Source: Xenophilus aerolatus
GTDB taxonomy: Bacteria; Pseudomonadota; Gammaproteobacteria; Burkholderiales; Burkholderiaceae_C
Assembly (NCBI GenBank): GCA_029968055.1
Contig: JASCNX010000008.1
Coordinates: 1 to 64,000 of the forward strand
Length of the DNA stretch: 64,000 bases
Direction of reading: 5' to 3'
Position numbers and translations under genes: made by a program. Every line of letters begins with the position of its first letter. Position 1 is the stretch's first letter. Below are positions 12,478 through 21,849 of the stretch, in pieces. A model generated the notes under the pieces. That model saw nothing but the letters and a program-made list of their open reading frames with translations. It did not search any database and had not been told where the DNA came from.

Positions 12478-12966
12478 TCAGGCGGCCGCGAGCGCGGCCT
12501 CGATGTCGCGGGCGAGCGACTCGGGCTTGTCCAGCGGCGCATAGCGCTGGAGCACTCGGCCGTCGCGGCCGACCAGGAACTTGGTGAAGTTCCACTTGAT
12601 GGCGGTGCTGCCGAGCAGGCCCGGCTTCTCCTTCACCAGCCACTGGTAGAGCGGGGTGGCGCCGCTGCCGTTGACGTCCACCTTCGACATCATCGGGAAG
12701 CTCACGCCGTAGTTCTTGGTGCAGAAGGCGCCGATCTCGTCGTCGCTGCCCGGATCCTGGTTGGCGAACTGGTTGCTCGGGAAGCCCAGCACCGTGAAGC
12801 CGCGGTCCCGGTACTGCGCGTACAGCTTCTCGAGCCCGCCGAACTGCGGCGTGAAGCCGCAATGGCTGGCCGTGTTGACGATCAGCAGCACCTGGCCCTT
12901 GAAACGCGACAGCGGCACCTGCGCGCCGTCGATCTGCCGGACCTCGAAATCGTAGATGTCGGTCAT
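12478..12966 (-). CDS. glutathione peroxidase (thiol peroxidase, BsaA type)
   Basis: This 162-residue thioredoxin-fold peroxidase reduces peroxides using thiols. It carries the catalytic cysteine at residue 36 in NTASHCGFTPQF (cysteine, not selenocysteine), the glutamine in GFPSNQFANQDP and the tryptophan in IKWNFTKFLV, which form the catalytic set. I chose the ATG at 12966 (MTDIYDFEV) as the natural family start; the reading frame is open much further upstream but that part has no homology pattern. Downstream on the same strand is the CHASE2 gene; upstream is lplT. Confidence 0.94.
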   Translation of the reverse strand: MTDIYDFEVRQIDGAQVPLSRFKGQVLLIVNTASHCGFTPQFGGLEKLYAQYRDRGFTVLGFPSNQFANQDPGSDDEIGAFCTKNYGVSFPMMSKVDVNGSGATPLYQWLVKEKPGLLGSTAIKWNFTKFLVGRDGRVLQRYAPLDKPESLARDIEAALAAA

Positions 12967-13013
12967 GCTCGCCTCCTGGAATGCGGTGCCGGATTGTGCG
13001 CCCGGTGCCGGAC

Positions 13014-14318
13014 TCAGTGATGCTTGTCGCTGCGCGCGATGTGCAGCAGGTGCTCGACCTCTTCCGGGTACCTGCGCAGGTTGTTGCGGTGCCAGGCGCG
13101 GATGATCCACATGAAGCCGGCGACCACGATGCCGAAGGCCGTGATGGCACCGAAGGCCGACAGGCCCAGCCCCGTGCAGGCGCTGTAGAAGGCGCCCAGC
13201 AGCAGGATGCAGGCCTGCTCGTTGAAGTTCTGCACCGCGATGGAACGGCCCGCGCCCATGAGGTTGTGGCCGCGGTGCTGCAGCAGCGCATTCATCGGCA
13301 CCACCAGGAAGCCGCCCAGGCCGCCCAGCAGGATCAGGAAGGGAATGGCCACCCACACGTTGTCGATGAAGTTCATCGCGATCACGAGCAGCCCCATGCC
13401 GATGCCCATGGGGATCACCTGCGTCGCCATGTCCAGCCGCATGCGCACCGAGGCGATCACCGCGCCGATGGCGGTGCCGATGGCGACCACGCCGGTCAGC
13501 GCCGATGCCTGCGCCGTGTTGTAGTTCAGCGCCAGCGAGGCCCAGGCCAGCACGATGTACTTGAGGTTGCCGCCCGCGCCCCAGAACAGCGTGGTGGTGG
13601 CCAGCGAGATCTGGCCCAGCTTGTCGCGCCACAGGCGCGAATTGCACGACCAGAAGTCGGGCAGCAGCGCGACCAGGTTGCGCGCGAAGCTGTGGTTCGG
13701 GTTGCTGCGCAGCGGCCGCATCTCGACGCCGGTGTGCGGGATGCGGGTGTTGAACCAGGCCGCCAGCATGTACACGCCGATCAGCACCGAGATGGCGGCC
13801 GCGGGCGGCGTGTCGACGCCGGTGTCGATGAAGGGGAAGTCGAAGGCCAGCAGCCGGCTCGACACCGCGTGGCCCACCAGCTGGCCGCCCAGCACGATGC
13901 CCAGGATGATCGAGGCGATCGTCAGCCCCTCGATCCAGCCGTTGGCCTTGACCAGCTGCGAGGCCGGCAGCAGTTCGGTGAGGATGCCGTACTTGGCCGG
14001 CGAGTACGCGGCGGCGCCCAGGCCCACGATCGCGTAGGCCATCAGCGGGTGGCCGCCGAAGAGCATCATCAGGCAGCCCACGACCTTGATCGCGTTGCTG
14101 ATGAACATCACCTTCCCCTTGGGCAGGGCGTCGGCGAAGGCGCCCACCAGCGGCGCCAGGGCGACGTAGAAGATGGCGAAGATGGGCACCAGCGCCGCGC
14201 GCTGCCATTCCGGGGCCCCTGCGGTGCGCAGCAGTTCCACGGCAGCAACGAAAAGCGCTTGGTCGGCCAGCGACGAGAAGAACTGCGCCGACATGATGGT
14301 GTAGAAACCGCGCTTCAT
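13014..14318 (-). CDS. lplT: lysophospholipid transporter LplT-like MFS protein
   Basis: This 434-residue major-facilitator protein has about 12 helices. It starts MKRGFYTIMSAQFFSSLADQ and includes YVALAPLVGAFADALPKGKVM, an A-like loop, and NRIPHT-type soluble segments. LplT moves lysophospholipids across the inner membrane for re-acylation. In betaproteobacteria a member like this lies divergent to alr, as here. I chose the ATG at 14318 because the first helix starts directly after it; upstream codons run into the alr promoter region. Substrate is by family and neighbourhood, not by residues. Confidence 0.85.
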   Translation of the reverse strand: MKRGFYTIMSAQFFSSLADQALFVAAVELLRTAGAPEWQRAALVPIFAIFYVALAPLVGAFADALPKGKVMFISNAIKVVGCLMMLFGGHPLMAYAIVGLGAAAYSPAKYGILTELLPASQLVKANGWIEGLTIASIILGIVLGGQLVGHAVSSRLLAFDFPFIDTGVDTPPAAAISVLIGVYMLAAWFNTRIPHTGVEMRPLRSNPNHSFARNLVALLPDFWSCNSRLWRDKLGQISLATTTLFWGAGGNLKYIVLAWASLALNYNTAQASALTGVVAIGTAIGAVIASVRMRLDMATQVIPMGIGMGLLVIAMNFIDNVWVAIPFLILLGGLGGFLVVPMNALLQHRGHNLMGAGRSIAVQNFNEQACILLLGAFYSACTGLGLSAFGAITAFGIVVAGFMWIIRAWHRNNLRRYPEEVEHLLHIARSDKHH

Positions 14319-14488
14319 CGATAGGCTGGCTGGCCGGGCAGGCTGGGGGCTGGCGGTGGTAACAGTGGTTGCGCCCGTGAACGGGTCCGTGGTTATAGCA
14401 TGGGGGTACGGTGCCAAAATGACCCGTGGCCCCATCCCGTCGATGGGTGTTTTCCCCCCTTTCGCCGCTGCTGTTCGCGCCCGTCTCC

Positions 14489-15592
14489 GTGCCCCGTCCG
14501 ATCCTCGCCACCATCCATCCGCAGGCCCTGCGCCACAACCTCGAGCGGGTGCGCCGCTCGGCCCTCCAGTCGCGCGTCTGGGCGGTGGTCAAGGCCAACG
14601 CCTACGGCCACGGCATCGAGCGCGTATTCGACGGCCTGCGCGGTGCCGACGGCTTCGCGCTGATCGACCTGGCCGAGGCCGAGCGCGTGCGTGCGCTGGG
14701 CTGGCGCGGCCCGGTGCTGCTGCTCGAAGGCGTCTTCGAGCCGCGCGACCTGGAGCTGTGCTCGCGCCTGAACATCTGGCACGCCGTGCACTGCGACGAG
14801 CAGATCGACTGGCTGGCGGCCCACAAGACCCAGGTGCCGCACCGCGTCTTCCTCAAGATGAACTCGGGCATGAACCGCCTGGGCTTCACCCCCGATCGCC
14901 TGCGCACCGCCTGGACGCGCCTGTCGGCGCTGCCGCAGGTGGACGAGGTGTCGCTGATGATGCACTTCAGCGACGCCGACGGGCCCAAGGGCATCGATGC
15001 CGCGATGCGCGACTTCGAGCGCGTCACCCAGGACCTGCCCGGCGAGCGAAGCCTGGCCAACAGCGCGGCCACCCTGCGCCATGCCGAGGCGACGCGCGCC
15101 GACTGGGTGCGCGCCGGCATCGTGCTGTACGGCGGCGCGCCCGACTTCCCGGAGCACGACAGCGCGCACTGGCAGCTGCAGCCCACCATGACGCTGGCCA
15201 CCCGCCTCATCGGCGTGCAGCAGCTGCAGCCGGGCGACACCGTGGGCTACGGCTCGCGCTTCACGGCCGAGGCGCCGATGCGCATCGGCGTGGCCGCCGT
15301 GGGCTATGCCGACGGTTACCCGCGCCATGCGCCCAACGGCACGCCGGTGCTGGTGGACGGGGTGCGCACCCGCGTGGTCGGCCGCGTCAGCATGGACATG
15401 GTCACGGTCGACCTCACGCCGGTGCCCGCCGCCGGCTTCGGCAGCGAGGTCACGCTGTGGGGCCGGGCCGGCAACGGCGTGGTGCTGCCCATCGACGAGG
15501 TCGCGCAGCCGGCCGGCACCATCGGCTACGAGCTGATGTGCGCCGTGGCGCCGCGCGTGCCGGTGGTGGTCGAGGGCGCGCCCGGGGGCTAG
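14489..15592 (+). CDS. alr: alanine racemase
   Basis: This 367-residue PLP enzyme interconverts L- and D-alanine for peptidoglycan. The PLP lysine is at residue 35 in [10 protein letters not shown]. The catalytic tyrosine lies in [10 protein letters not shown], and [14 protein letters not shown] and [14 protein letters not shown] follow in order. I chose the GTG at 14489 ([17 protein letters not shown]), which matches the family start; the frame is open to an ATG at 14426 but the extra residues look like leader sequence. It is divergent from lplT. In many relatives radA follows directly, but here it is 14.5 kb away. Confidence 0.94.
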   Translation: MPRPILATIHPQALRHNLERVRRSALQSRVWAVVKANAYGHGIERVFDGLRGADGFALIDLAEAERVRALGWRGPVLLLEGVFEPRDLELCSRLNIWHAVHCDEQIDWLAAHKTQVPHRVFLKMNSGMNRLGFTPDRLRTAWTRLSALPQVDEVSLMMHFSDADGPKGIDAAMRDFERVTQDLPGERSLANSAATLRHAEATRADWVRAGIVLYGGAPDFPEHDSAHWQLQPTMTLATRLIGVQQLQPGDTVGYGSRFTAEAPMRIGVAAVGYADGYPRHAPNGTPVLVDGVRTRVVGRVSMDMVTVDLTPVPAAGFGSEVTLWGRAGNGVVLPIDEVAQPAGTIGYELMCAVAPRVPVVVEGAPGG

Positions 15593-15593
15593 C

Positions 15594-16502
15594 CTAGCGC
15601 CTGCGCAGTCCCAGCGCCATCACCGCGCCGACCACCAGCAGCGCACCCAGCACCTGCACCGGAGCCACCGCCTGGTCGAGCAGCAGCCAGGCCAGCACCA
15701 GCGCGAAAACGGGCTCCACGTTCATGATCGCGGAGTTGCCCACCACCCCCAGCCGCGGCAGCACGGTGAACATGATGGTGAAGGCCGTGCCGTAGAGCAG
15801 GGTGAGGACGGCCAGCCCCCACCAGCCCGGCGCAGCCGTCGGGAAGTGGAAGCCGCCGCGCGTGGCGACCATGGCGAGGGCCACGACGCCCGCGATGGCC
15901 ATCGTGGTGGCGGTGCGCACGCGGCCGTCCACGTCGCCTGCCTCGTGCTGCGTGACGACCAGCGCCAGGCCGAAGGTGGCAGCCGCGGCCAGCGCGAAAC
16001 CCACGCCGGCGCCGATGCGCGCCCACTGGCCCGAGGCGCCCAGCCCCGAGGCGGCGCCGAACACGTCCAGCGCCAGCGCCAGTCCGACCAGGATCACCGG
16101 CATGGCACGCAGCAGCGCGCGCTCGGGCCGCTGGCGGTACAGCAGCCGGGCCCACAGCGCGGTCCAGATCGGGTAGGTGTTGAAGGCCAGCAGCGCCAGC
16201 GCCACCGGCAGGCGCGCCACGGCCGAATACAGGCACAGGCTCTGCACCCCGATCAGCCCGCCGATCACGGGGAGCATGCGGCGGTGGTGCGCGGTGAAGC
16301 GCGGCCGCACGCCTGAGGCCGCGAGGATCAATGCGACGACGCCCGCCGTCACCAGGCTGCGAATGACCACCGCCGTCGCCACGTCGGCGCCGTGGTTGAA
16401 GGCGAAGCGCGCCGACACGTGGTTGGCGCCCATCATCAGGGCGATGAGCAGCAGCGTCGCGAAGGCGCCGCCGCTGAGGGCCCGCGCGCCGGGTGTGCTC
16501 AC
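15594..16502 (-). CDS. EamA-family (DMT) transporter
   Basis: This 302-residue inner-membrane protein has ten predicted helices in two EamA repeats, of the drug/metabolite exporter family. Helix 1 begins FATLLLIALMMGANHVSARFAF, and the second repeat begins near WARIGAGVGFALAAAATFG. The start is uncertain: GTG at 16502, with an in-frame TTG at 16514 overlapping the stop of the upstream PanE-like gene. It is the last gene of the leftward block and converges with alr one base apart without a visible terminator. The substrate is unknown. Confidence 0.85.
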   Translation of the reverse strand: MSTPGARALSGGAFATLLLIALMMGANHVSARFAFNHGADVATAVVIRSLVTAGVVALILAASGVRPRFTAHHRRMLPVIGGLIGVQSLCLYSAVARLPVALALLAFNTYPIWTALWARLLYRQRPERALLRAMPVILVGLALALDVFGAASGLGASGQWARIGAGVGFALAAAATFGLALVVTQHEAGDVDGRVRTATTMAIAGVVALAMVATRGGFHFPTAAPGWWGLAVLTLLYGTAFTIMFTVLPRLGVVGNSAIMNVEPVFALVLAWLLLDQAVAPVQVLGALLVVGAVMALGLRRR

Positions 16503-16510
16503 GCGCGTCG

Positions 16511-17509
16511 TCAATACAGGCCGCGTTCGCGCGCCTGCAGCCGCGCCAGGCCCAGCAGCGCATCGGTGAAGGGCGTCGGCAGGCCCACACCCTGGCCCAG
16601 TTCGCGCACCGCGCCCACCAGCGCGTCGAGCTCCACCGGCCGGCCGGCCTCCACGTCCTGCAGCATCGAGGTCTTGAAGGCGCCGAGCTTGCGCGTCACG
16701 TTGTGGCGGTCTTCGGGGCTGTCGGCGATCGGCACGCCGAGGCGGGCGCCGATCTCCTTGGCTTCGAGCATGACGGTGGAGATGAAGCCGCGCACCAGGT
16801 CGTCGCCCAGGATGCGGTCGGTGGTGGCGCCCGTCAGTGCGCTGATGGGGTTCACGGTCATGTTGCCCCAGAGCTTGTACCAGACGTCCTTCTGGATCTG
16901 CGGCGACACGGTGGCCTGGATGCCGCCCTGGACCAGCATGGCGGCCAGCTTCTGCACGCGCGGCGTCGCTTCGCCCGAGGGCTCGCCCAGGATCAGGCCG
17001 TTGCCGAAGTGGTGGCGCACCACGCCCGGGCCGTCGAGCGAGCAGCTCGCATGCACGACGCCGCCGATGACGTGCTGCGCGGGGATGGCCGCGGCGATGC
17101 GCCCGTCGGGGTCGACGGACGTCAGGCGCCGCCCGGCCAGCGGGCCGCCGAAGCCGCCGTCGAGGAACCACCACGGCACGCCGTTCATGGCCGTGAGGAC
17201 GACGGTGTCGGGCCCGATCAGCGGCCCGATGCGTTCGGCCACCGCGGCCAGCGCAGGCGCCTTGACCGCGATGACCACCAAGTCCTGCGGGCCGAGCGCG
17301 GCGGGGTCGTCCACCGCATGCACCGGCACGTGCGTGCGCGTCTCGCCGCTTTCGCCGGGCGGCGCCTTGCGCACGATGGCCAGCCCGTCGCGTTGCAGTG
17401 CGGCCAGCGTTGCGCCGCGCGCCACCGCGTTGACGCGCGCGCCGGCCTGGGCCAGCGCCGCGGCGATCCAGCCGCCGATGGCGCCGGCGCCGTAGATACA
17501 GATCTTCAT
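16511..17509 (-). CDS. 2-dehydropantoate 2-reductase family oxidoreductase (PanE-like)
   Basis: This 332-residue protein has an N-terminal Rossmann fold starting MKICIYGAGAIGGWIAAALA (GxGxxG) and the C-terminal helical ApbA/PanE domain. The substrate-binding lysine/asparagine context is WYKLWGNMTVNPISALTGA. True PanE makes pantoate from ketopantoate with NADPH. This longer form, next to an aldolase, a Bug receptor and an IlvD/Edd dehydratase, may instead act on another 2-oxo acid in a catabolic route. Its stop nearly overlaps the start of the EamA gene, so the two are likely one transcript. Confidence 0.85.
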   Translation of the reverse strand: MKICIYGAGAIGGWIAAALAQAGARVNAVARGATLAALQRDGLAIVRKAPPGESGETRTHVPVHAVDDPAALGPQDLVVIAVKAPALAAVAERIGPLIGPDTVVLTAMNGVPWWFLDGGFGGPLAGRRLTSVDPDGRIAAAIPAQHVIGGVVHASCSLDGPGVVRHHFGNGLILGEPSGEATPRVQKLAAMLVQGGIQATVSPQIQKDVWYKLWGNMTVNPISALTGATTDRILGDDLVRGFISTVMLEAKEIGARLGVPIADSPEDRHNVTRKLGAFKTSMLQDVEAGRPVELDALVGAVRELGQGVGLPTPFTDALLGLARLQARERGLY

Positions 17510-17583
17510 AGGAACAGGTGAATGCAGTGCCCGCGCAGCAGATGCGGGCCGCTAGGGTACACGCCGCAGGGCGAAAAAGGGGT

Positions 17584-18378
17584 TCAGGCGAGGTAGCCGG
17601 TGTCGATCCGGTCCACCTGCCGCATCAGCGCGTCGAACACGTCCTGGCCGGCGCCGCGTGCCGGCGCGAACTGCAGCGCGTCGCGCGCGCATCCCTCGGC
17701 GATGGCCTCGCTCACCGGAATCGGGCGGCCCATCGACAGCGTGGCCAGCTGGATCTCGCAGGCGCGCTGCAGCGTCCAGAGGGTGACGAAGGTCTGCGGC
17801 AGCGTGTGGCCCCACGCCAGCAGGCCGTGGTTGCGCAGGATCACCGCGGGGCGGTTGCCGATGCTTTCGAGCAGGCGCGGCCCCTCGTCGGCGTGGATCG
17901 TGATGCCCTCGAAGTCGTGGTACGCCACCCGGCCGTGCAGCTGGGCGGTGTAGAAATTCGTCTGTTGCAGGCCGCCTTCCAGGCAGGCCACGGCCACCCC
18001 GGCCGTGGTGTGCGTGTGCATCACGCAGTGCGCGCCGTCCAGCCCGTCGTGGATGGCGGCGTGCACCGTGAAGCCGGCCGGGTTGACCGGGTGGGTCGAG
18101 CCGTCGAGCACCCGGCCGGCCAGGTCGATCTTGACCAGGTTGCTGGCCGTGACCTCGCTGTAGTGCAGGCCGAAGGGGTTGATGAGGAACTGCTTCTCGC
18201 CACCGGTCACGCTGTCGGGCAGCCGCACCGTGATGTGGTTGTAGATCATCTCCGTCCAGCCCAGCATCGCGAAGATGCGGTAGCAGGCCGCCAGCTGCAC
18301 GCGGGCGGCGCGCTCGTCGGGGTGGATGGACGGGTGGACCAGTGCCGCGGACGATGCGGGGGTGGCGAGAGGGGTCAT
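17584..18378 (-). CDS. class II aldolase/adducin family protein
   Basis: This 264-residue zinc-dependent aldolase-fold protein has the metal histidines in VMHTHTTAGVAVACL and the late NHGLLAWG motif. It also shows YNHITVRLPD and LINPFGLHYSEVTASNLV near the N-terminus. The family includes fuculose-phosphate aldolase, ribulose-5-phosphate epimerase and decarboxylases, so the exact reaction is open. It lies between the PanE-like gene and a Bug receptor on the same strand, which suggests catabolism of an imported sugar acid or carboxylate. Confidence 0.87.
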   Translation of the reverse strand: MTPLATPASSAALVHPSIHPDERAARVQLAACYRIFAMLGWTEMIYNHITVRLPDSVTGGEKQFLINPFGLHYSEVTASNLVKIDLAGRVLDGSTHPVNPAGFTVHAAIHDGLDGAHCVMHTHTTAGVAVACLEGGLQQTNFYTAQLHGRVAYHDFEGITIHADEGPRLLESIGNRPAVILRNHGLLAWGHTLPQTFVTLWTLQRACEIQLATLSMGRPIPVSEAIAEGCARDALQFAPARGAGQDVFDALMRQVDRIDTGYLA

Positions 18379-18399
18379 GGCAGTTCCTTCATACGGTGG

Positions 18400-19386
18400 T
18401 TATCCCTCCGCGGTGAAGCCGACCTGTTTCACGATCGGCGCCCACTTGGCGGTGTCTTTCTTGATCAGCTCGGCCAGCTCGCCCGGCGTGGACGACATGG
18501 CTTCCAGGCCGAAGGTGCCCAGGCCGTCGATCACGTCCTTCTGGGCCAGCGCGTTCTTCATCGAGGTGTTGACGCGCATGACCAGGTCGGAGCTGGCCTT
18601 GGCGGGCAGGAAGAAGGCGAACCACTCGCTGTGCGCCATGTCGATGCCCTGTTCCTTGAAGGTCGGCACGTCGGGCGCGAAGCGGTTGCGCTTCTCGCTG
18701 GAGACACCCAGGATGCGCACCTTGCCGGTGGGCAGGTGCTGGGTGATGTCGCCGATGGGGCCCGAGACGGCCGAGATGTTGCCGCCCAGCAGGTCCAGCA
18801 TGGCCGGCTGCGTGCCGCGGTAGGCGGCGTGCTTGAGCTCGACGCCGGCCTGCTTGCCCAGCAGCGCGCCGATGAAGTGCGGCGTGGAGCCGGCGGCGGG
18901 CGAGCCGAAGTTGGCGCCGGCCGGGTTGGCCTTGGCCCAGGCCAGGAACTCGGGCACCGACTTCACGCTGGCCGGCACGGCCGGGCCGACCGCGAAGCCG
19001 AAGTCGAAGATGCAGCCGATGGTCACCGGCGTCAGGTCGACCATCGGGTCGTACGGCAGCTTCTTGTAGATGTGGGGGTAGATCGTGAGGATCGAGGTCG
19101 GCGTCTGCAGGATGGCCGTGCCGTCGGGCGCGCGGCCCTTGACGTAGCCCACGGCGATCTGGCCGCCGGCGCCGGTGCGGTTTTCGACCACCACCGCCTT
19201 GGCGTAGTCGGGCTGCATCTTCTGCGCCACCCGGCGGCAGATGGTGTCGGAGGTGCCGCCGGCCGCGAAGCCGGTGACGATGGTGGCGGTCTCGATGCCG
19301 GCCTGGGCGAAGGCCTGCTGGCCGAGGCCGGCGAGCAGGGCGGACGCGCCCGTGGTCTGCAGCAGTTGGCGGCGGTTGAAGTTCAT
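18400..19386 (-). CDS. tripartite tricarboxylate transporter (Bug-family) substrate-binding protein
   Basis: The 328-residue periplasmic receptor has a signal peptide (MNFNRRQLLQTTGASALLAG; twin-arginine-like NRRQ context) and the Bug pattern. That pattern includes IVTGFAAGGTSDTICRR, VVVENRTGAGGQIAVGYVKG, PDGTAIL and a lobe with NFGSPAAGSTPHFIGALLG. Bug proteins bind carboxylates and amides and may work with a TctAB membrane pair encoded elsewhere; none is in the window. It is placed between an IlvD/Edd dehydratase and a class II aldolase, so its ligand is probably the substrate of that module. Confidence 0.92.
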   Translation of the reverse strand: MNFNRRQLLQTTGASALLAGLGQQAFAQAGIETATIVTGFAAGGTSDTICRRVAQKMQPDYAKAVVVENRTGAGGQIAVGYVKGRAPDGTAILQTPTSILTIYPHIYKKLPYDPMVDLTPVTIGCIFDFGFAVGPAVPASVKSVPEFLAWAKANPAGANFGSPAAGSTPHFIGALLGKQAGVELKHAAYRGTQPAMLDLLGGNISAVSGPIGDITQHLPTGKVRILGVSSEKRNRFAPDVPTFKEQGIDMAHSEWFAFFLPAKASSDLVMRVNTSMKNALAQKDVIDGLGTFGLEAMSSTPGELAELIKKDTAKWAPIVKQVGFTAEG

Positions 19387-19414
19387 GGCATGTCTCCTGC
19401 GGGGAGGGGAGGGG

Positions 19415-21169
19415 TCAGGATTCGTCCCGCAGCCAGGTCACGGCGCCCGAGTGGGTCACCGCGCCCTGGTGCGCCGGACGGACGGAGAGCGCGTATTTTT
19501 CCAGCAGCCCACCGTGCGGCACCCCCGCGTTTACACCGCCCCGTTCGTTCAATCGCATCACTATTTCATCGGCCGTCAGGTCGACCGAGATGCTGCGGGC
19601 GCCGGCGGTGGCGTCGATCGACACCATGTCGCCGTCGCGCAGTGCCGCGATCGGCCCGCCGGCCGCCGCCTCCGGCCCGGCGTAGCCGATGCACAGGCCG
19701 CGCGTGGCGCCCGAGAAGCGCCCGTCGGTCAGCAGCGCCACCTTGTCGCCCATGCCCTGGCCGTAGAGCAGGGCGGTGATGCCCAGCATCTCGCGCATGC
19801 CGGGGCTGCCCCTGGGGCCCTCGTTGCGGATCACGATCACATCGCCGGCCGCATAGCGCATCTGCTGCACGGCCGCCTGCGCCTCTTCCTCGGATTCGAA
19901 GACGCGCGCCGGCCCGCGATGCACCAGCGTCTTCAGGCCCGCCGTCTTGAGCAGCGCGCCCTCGGGGCACAGGTTGCCCTTGAGCACCGCCAGCCCGCCG
20001 TCGCGCGTGATCGGCTCGCCGGCGCGGCGCACCACGCGGCCGTCCGGCTCGTTGGCGCCGGCCACTTCCTCGGCCAGCGTGCGGCCGGTGAAGGTGAGCG
20101 CGTCGCCGTGCAGGAAGCCCTGTTCCAGCAGCGTGCGCAGGATCACGCCAGCGCCGCCGATGTAGTACACGTCGCGCGCCAGGTACTGGCCGCCCGGGCG
20201 CAGGTCGGCGATGAGCGGCGTGCGCGCGAAGACCTCGGCCACGTCGTCGAGGTGGAACTTCACGCCCGCCTCGTGCGCGATGGCCGGCAGGTGCAGCGCG
20301 GCGTTGGTCGAGCCGCCCGTGGCCGACACCACGGCGCAGGCGTTCTCCAGCGCCTTGCGGGTCACGATGTCGCGCGGCAGCGGGCCGCGGCCCTCGGCGC
20401 TGGCCCACACCGCCTGCATGAGCTGCTTCGCGGCACGGCGCATCAGCGGCGCGCGTTCGCTGAACACGGCCGGCACCATGCTCGAGCCGATCGGCGCCAG
20501 GCCCAGCGCCTCGCTCACCATGCCCATGGTGTTGGCCGTGAACTGGCCGGCGCAGGCGCCCGCGGTGGGCAGGCAGGCCTGGCTCATCGCCTCCAGGTCG
20601 CGCTCGGTCGCCGTGCCGGCCAGCACCTGGCCGATGGTCTCGTAGGTGTCGACCACGTTCAGGTCACGCCCGTCGGGGCCCGGCATCTGCCCCGGCAGCG
20701 CCGAGCCGCCGTGCACGAACACCGAGGGCACGTTGCAGCGCACCATGCCCATCATCAGGCCCGGCAGGTTCTTGTCGCAGGCACCGATGGCGAAGATGCC
20801 GTCCCACTGATGGCCGCGCACCGAGGCCTCGACGCTGTCGGCGATGAGTTCGCGCGAGATCAGCGAGAAGCGCATGCCCGAATGGGCCATCGTGAGGCCG
20901 TCGCTCACCGACACCACCGGGCATTCGTGCGGCGTGCCGCCGCCGGCGTAGATGCCGGTCTTGGCGTGCTGGGCCTGGTCGCGCAGGTTCAGGTTGCACG
21001 GGCTCATCTCGCCGCCGGTGTGGAACACGCCGATGTGCGGGCGCGCGATGTCCTCGTCGTCCTGGCCCAGCGCATGCAGGAAGCTGCGCGTGGTCGCGCG
21101 GATGGTGCCGCGGCGGATGATCTCGGAGCGAAAGCCCGGGGCGGCGGGGTCGGTGGGGCGCGTGGTCAT
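19415..21169 (-). CDS. IlvD/Edd-family dehydratase
   Basis: This 584-residue iron-sulfur dehydratase has the three cluster cysteines in GGEMSPCNLNL, AIGACDKNLPGLMMG and LPTAGACAGQFTANTMG. Late motifs are ALLTDGRFSGATRGLCIGY and SIDATAGARSISVDL. The family contains dihydroxy-acid dehydratase and several sugar-acid dehydratases; the neighbours (Bug receptor, class II aldolase) favour a sugar-acid or hydroxy-acid substrate over valine synthesis. I chose the ATG at 21169, because the longer frame runs into an REP-type repeat at 21251-21334. Confidence 0.9.
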   Translation of the reverse strand: MTTRPTDPAAPGFRSEIIRRGTIRATTRSFLHALGQDDEDIARPHIGVFHTGGEMSPCNLNLRDQAQHAKTGIYAGGGTPHECPVVSVSDGLTMAHSGMRFSLISRELIADSVEASVRGHQWDGIFAIGACDKNLPGLMMGMVRCNVPSVFVHGGSALPGQMPGPDGRDLNVVDTYETIGQVLAGTATERDLEAMSQACLPTAGACAGQFTANTMGMVSEALGLAPIGSSMVPAVFSERAPLMRRAAKQLMQAVWASAEGRGPLPRDIVTRKALENACAVVSATGGSTNAALHLPAIAHEAGVKFHLDDVAEVFARTPLIADLRPGGQYLARDVYYIGGAGVILRTLLEQGFLHGDALTFTGRTLAEEVAGANEPDGRVVRRAGEPITRDGGLAVLKGNLCPEGALLKTAGLKTLVHRGPARVFESEEEAQAAVQQMRYAAGDVIVIRNEGPRGSPGMREMLGITALLYGQGMGDKVALLTDGRFSGATRGLCIGYAGPEAAAGGPIAALRDGDMVSIDATAGARSISVDLTADEIVMRLNERGGVNAGVPHGGLLEKYALSVRPAHQGAVTHSGAVTWLRDES

Positions 21170-21250
21170 CGGGCTGGCGTCGAGGTTGGCGAGGAAGGAT
21201 GGCGAGAAAGGGCGAAGCGCGCGGCTATGCCAGGGTGCAATGAAAACGAA

Positions 21251-21334
21251 CCGTTCGGACTGAGCTTGGCCTGTCCTGAGCTTGTCGAAGGGTCGAAGTC
21301 CTGCGCAGCGCTTCGACAAGCTCAGCGTGAACGG
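21251..21334. repeat. 84-bp REP-type palindromic repeat, copy 1
   Basis: The element contains a perfect 15-bp inverted repeat (21276-21290 with 21311-21325) and outer arms that can also pair, so it can fold in two ways. A second copy in reverse orientation at 48668-48751 matches at 79 of 84 positions. It lies between the IlvD/Edd gene and the lipoprotein gene, outside any CDS. Confidence 0.85.
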
Positions 21335-21361
21335 ATCGATGTTTTTGAGCGCGGTCCGCCA

Positions 21362-21832
21362 TCAGAACATCGTGTTGGTGTTCGCGGCCTTCTCCGGGAT
21401 CGGCTGCACCACGTCCCAGTGCTCGACGATCTTGCCGTTCTCGAGCCGGAAGATGTCGACGATGGCGTTGCCCCGCGTGCCGGGCTCGCGCACCGAGTGC
21501 ACGTGCAGGATCACGTGGTCGCCATCGACGAAGCTGCGCTTGATCTCGCTGTGCGACTTCGGAAATTTCTCGCGCAGGAAATTGACGAACTGGCGAAAGC
21601 CCTCGGGCCCGTCCGGCGCCGTGGGGTTGTGCTGCACGTAGCGCGGGCCGAGGTACTGCAGGGCGGCGTCGGCATCCTTCTGGTTCAGGCCCTTCTCGTA
21701 GAAGGCCAGCACCGCCTGGCGGTTGGCTTCCTGCTGGGCGCTGCCGGCGGGCCGGCCGGCTCCCATCGGCGCGCAGGCCGCGAGGGCCAGGGCGGTGGCA
21801 GCGAGGAGGGCGACGAGGCGTGGACGTGTCAT
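21362..21832 (-). CDS. SnoaL/NTF2-like lipoprotein
   Basis: This 156-residue protein starts with a lipoprotein signal (MTRPRLVALLAATALALAAC; lipobox LAAC with the cysteine at residue 20). A SnoaL-like alpha/beta cone follows (QYLGPRYVQHNPTAPDGPEG, HVHSVREPGT, IVDIFRLENGKIVEHWDVVQ). I chose the ATG at 21832 because GGAGA lies 8 bases upstream; an ATG at 21850 overlaps the hpaI stop but would put residues before the signal. Similar proteins are polyketide-cyclase-like or predicted aldol-condensation enzymes; the function here is unknown. It is downstream of hpaI on the same transcript. Confidence 0.8.
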   Translation of the reverse strand: MTRPRLVALLAATALALAACAPMGAGRPAGSAQQEANRQAVLAFYEKGLNQKDADAALQYLGPRYVQHNPTAPDGPEGFRQFVNFLREKFPKSHSEIKRSFVDGDHVILHVHSVREPGTRGNAIVDIFRLENGKIVEHWDVVQPIPEKAANTNTMF

Positions 21833-21849
21833 GGAACGATCTCCGGGCA

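Noticed and set aside
12967-14598. Extended open frame upstream of glutathione peroxidase on the minus strand
   Set aside because: It is a shadow of lplT in another frame; the peroxidase starts at 12966.
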